DNA of 64,000 bases from Curtobacterium sp. 9128 (GTDB taxonomy: Bacteria; Actinomycetota; Actinomycetes; Actinomycetales; Microbacteriaceae), in contig NZ_VEAF01000008.1 in the NCBI RefSeq assembly GCF_007673775.1, positions 150,390 to 214,389 of the forward strand, read 5' to 3'. Made by a program: the position numbers and the translations under genes. The stretch's first letter is position 1, and each line of letters begins with the position of its first letter. Positions 62,793-64,000 of the stretch are shown here, in pieces. Under the pieces are notes generated by a model. The model did not search any database. It saw nothing but the letters and a program-made list of their open reading frames with translations, and was not told where the DNA came from.

Positions 62793-64000
62793 GGGGGTTG
62801 TCCTCGTCGATCTCGCCGAGGTCGTCGTCGGGTTCGTCCTCGGCGGGTTCGTCGAGGGGCTCGAGCTGGTCGGGCTCGCCGGGCTCGTCGAGCTGCTCGG
62901 GCTCGTCGAGCTGCTCGGGCTCGTCGTGCCGTTCGGGCTCGTCGACTTCGATCGCTTCCTCGACCACATCCACTGTCTCCCAAGAATCGTCATCGGCGGC
63001 TTCCGCGAGGGCCGCGGCCGCACGGTCCACGCGCGCCCACCACTCGTCGGCTTCGTCCTGACGCCCGAGCTCCTCGAGCGTCGCCGCGTAAGCACTGTAG
63101 AGAGCCGGCGACCAGCTGTAGGCCGTCGAGGGGTCGAGCTGTGGAATCTCCAGCTCCCCGAGGGCCGCTGTGGGGTTCCCGAGGTCGATCCGCGCACCGG
63201 ACATCGCGATCGCGAGTTCCACCTGCACACCGGGCTCGAGACCCGCACGGTCCACCGACCGCCCGAGTTCGAGCGCACGCTCCGGACGGCCGAGGCCGCG
63301 CTCGCAGTCCACCATCATCGGCAGCTGGTCGTTCCGGCCGGAGATCCGGCGGTAGGTCCGGAGCTCCCGCAGCGCCGTGCTGAAGTCGCCGAGCCGGTAG
63401 GCCGTGATCGCAGCCGTCTCGCGGACCACGGCGACACGGCCCGCACGGCGCGCTGCACTCAGCGCGTGCTGGTTCGCGAGCTCGGGGTCCTCGTCCACGA
63501 GCAGCGCCGCGGTGATGAGGTGCCGGGCGACCCAGTCCGCGTTGTCCTTGCTGAGGGTCTTCAGCTCGGCACGGGCCTGCGGGTGGAGGTCACGCGCCTG
63601 CACGTCCTCGGGGATCTCGGGGTCCTCGTGGCGCGGGCGGATCGACTTGGTGCCGTACGGGTCGCGGTCTTCCCAGTCGTCCCGCGTGGCCTCGCCGAAG
63701 CGCGCGCCCGGGCCGCGAGTCCCGTCACCGAACCGACGACGTTCCTCCGGCCGGTCACCGTCGCGGCGAGGGCGGTCGTTGCCGCCGCGGAACGGACGGT
63801 CCCCGTCCCGGCGCGGGCGATCGGAGTTGTACGGACGATCCCCATCCCGACGCGGACGATCCGAGTTGTACGGACGGTCCCCATCCCGACGCGGACGATC
63901 CAAGTTGTACGGGCGATCCCCATCCCGACGCGGACGATCCGAGTTGAACGGACGGTCCCCATCCCGGCGCGGACGATCCGAGTTGAACGGACGGTCCCCA
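62764..64000 (-). CDS. TPR-like protein with Arg/Asp-rich repeats, 5' truncated by window edge
   Basis: The reading frame continues beyond the window edge, so the N-terminus is missing. The visible N-terminal part is a charged low-complexity array (DRPRRDGDRPYNS repeated), then a helical region of about 220 residues with TPR-like pairs (LSKDNADWVARHLITAALLV, SAARRAGRVAVVRETAAITA), and a Glu/Asp/Pro-rich acidic C-terminus (DEPEQLDEP repeats). The position corresponds to Rv1691. The mix of a strongly basic start and acidic end suggests RNA- or ribosome-linked scaffolding, which is inference. Confidence 0.85.
   Translation of the reverse strand, partial: GDRPFNSDRPRRDGDRPFNSDRPRRDGDRPYNLDRPRRDGDRPYNSDRPRRDGDRPYNSDRPRRDGDRPFRGGNDRPRRDGDRPEERRRFGDGTRGPGARFGEATRDDWEDRDPYGTKSIRPRHEDPEIPEDVQARDLHPQARAELKTLSKDNADWVARHLITAALLVDEDPELANQHALSAARRAGRVAVVRETAAITAYRLGDFSTALRELRTYRRISGRNDQLPMMVDCERGLGRPERALELGRSVDRAGLEPGVQVELAIAMSGARIDLGNPTAALGELEIPQLDPSTAYSWSPALYSAYAATLEELGRQDEADEWWARVDRAAAALAEAADDDSWETVDVVEEAIEVDEPERHDEPEQLDEPEQLDEPGEPDQLEPLDEPAEDEPDDDLGEIDEDNPRDVDGSAAG
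63790..64000 (-). repeat. 39-base coding tandem repeat
   Basis: At least five units of 39 bases encode DRPRRDGDRPYNS or variants with F for Y. Identity between neighbouring units is high, indicating recent expansion, and the array continues past the edge. Confidence 0.92.

Overview
This window comes from a high-GC Gram-positive actinobacterium, most likely the family Microbacteriaceae (a Curtobacterium-like genome would fit, but genus is a guess). The evidence is the GC-rich coding throughout, many GTG starts, an Lsr2 nucleoid protein, class Ib ribonucleotide reductase nrdHIEF, and the actinobacterial block TPR protein - HAD phosphatase - small protein - tlyA - nadK - recN - pyrG - Nudix - xerD at the right end, which parallels the order Rv1691-Rv1701 of Mycobacterium tuberculosis. 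No rRNA, tRNA, CRISPR array or intact insertion sequence was recognised.

Layout. 0-6.5 kb: the end of an ABC exporter, a penicillin-binding-like serine hydrolase, a cold-shock-domain protein, a large secreted beta-helix protein, and an uncharacterised three-gene operon with overlapping ends. 6.6-12.1 kb: small secreted and membrane proteins and two divergent regulator/short-chain-dehydrogenase pairs (MarR and TetR) with visible operators. 12.1-15.2 kb: a LysR regulator divergent from a DUF1852 protein (MesX) and a core-MetE methionine synthase (MesD), a folate-independent last step of methionine synthesis. 15.5-22.1 kb: accessory DNA with a coupled secreted-protein/membrane-protein pair, an SdpI-type immunity-like protein, a DUF2716 protein, two lipoproteins, a frameshifted leucine-rich-repeat-like gene and an IS3 orfA fragment.

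22.4-29.3 kb is a likely defence island, less GC-rich than its surroundings: a TIR-domain protein, the sce7726/sce7725 pair (PD-(D/E)XK nuclease-like plus Beta-family protein), a translationally coupled pair of a two-TM/GAF-like protein and a Panacea-domain protein with a small downstream ORF, and an Lsr2 xenogeneic silencer. An 840-base gene-less tract follows.

30.2-54.4 kb returns to housekeeping and metabolic genes: nrdHIEF under two NrdR boxes, two MFS transporters, an aldo/keto reductase, a LysM lipoprotein, RNase HI, a Ski2-like helicase, two paralogous LLM flavin oxidoreductases, a GH3 beta-glucosidase divergent from a TetR regulator, an epimerase-like dehydrogenase, a methyltransferase/ArsR/MFS cluster, and a 129-bp repeated non-coding tract. 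54.5-64 kb is the tlyA-recN-pyrG-xerD block on the minus strand.

Two patterns run across the whole window. Many genes lack a Shine-Dalgarno sequence and have a TANNNT-type -10 hexamer exactly six bases before the start codon, as expected for leaderless mRNAs. A family of perfect GC-rich palindromes (GGAGGCKCGGTGCCAG and its complement) sits 16-45 bases after stop codons of unrelated genes.
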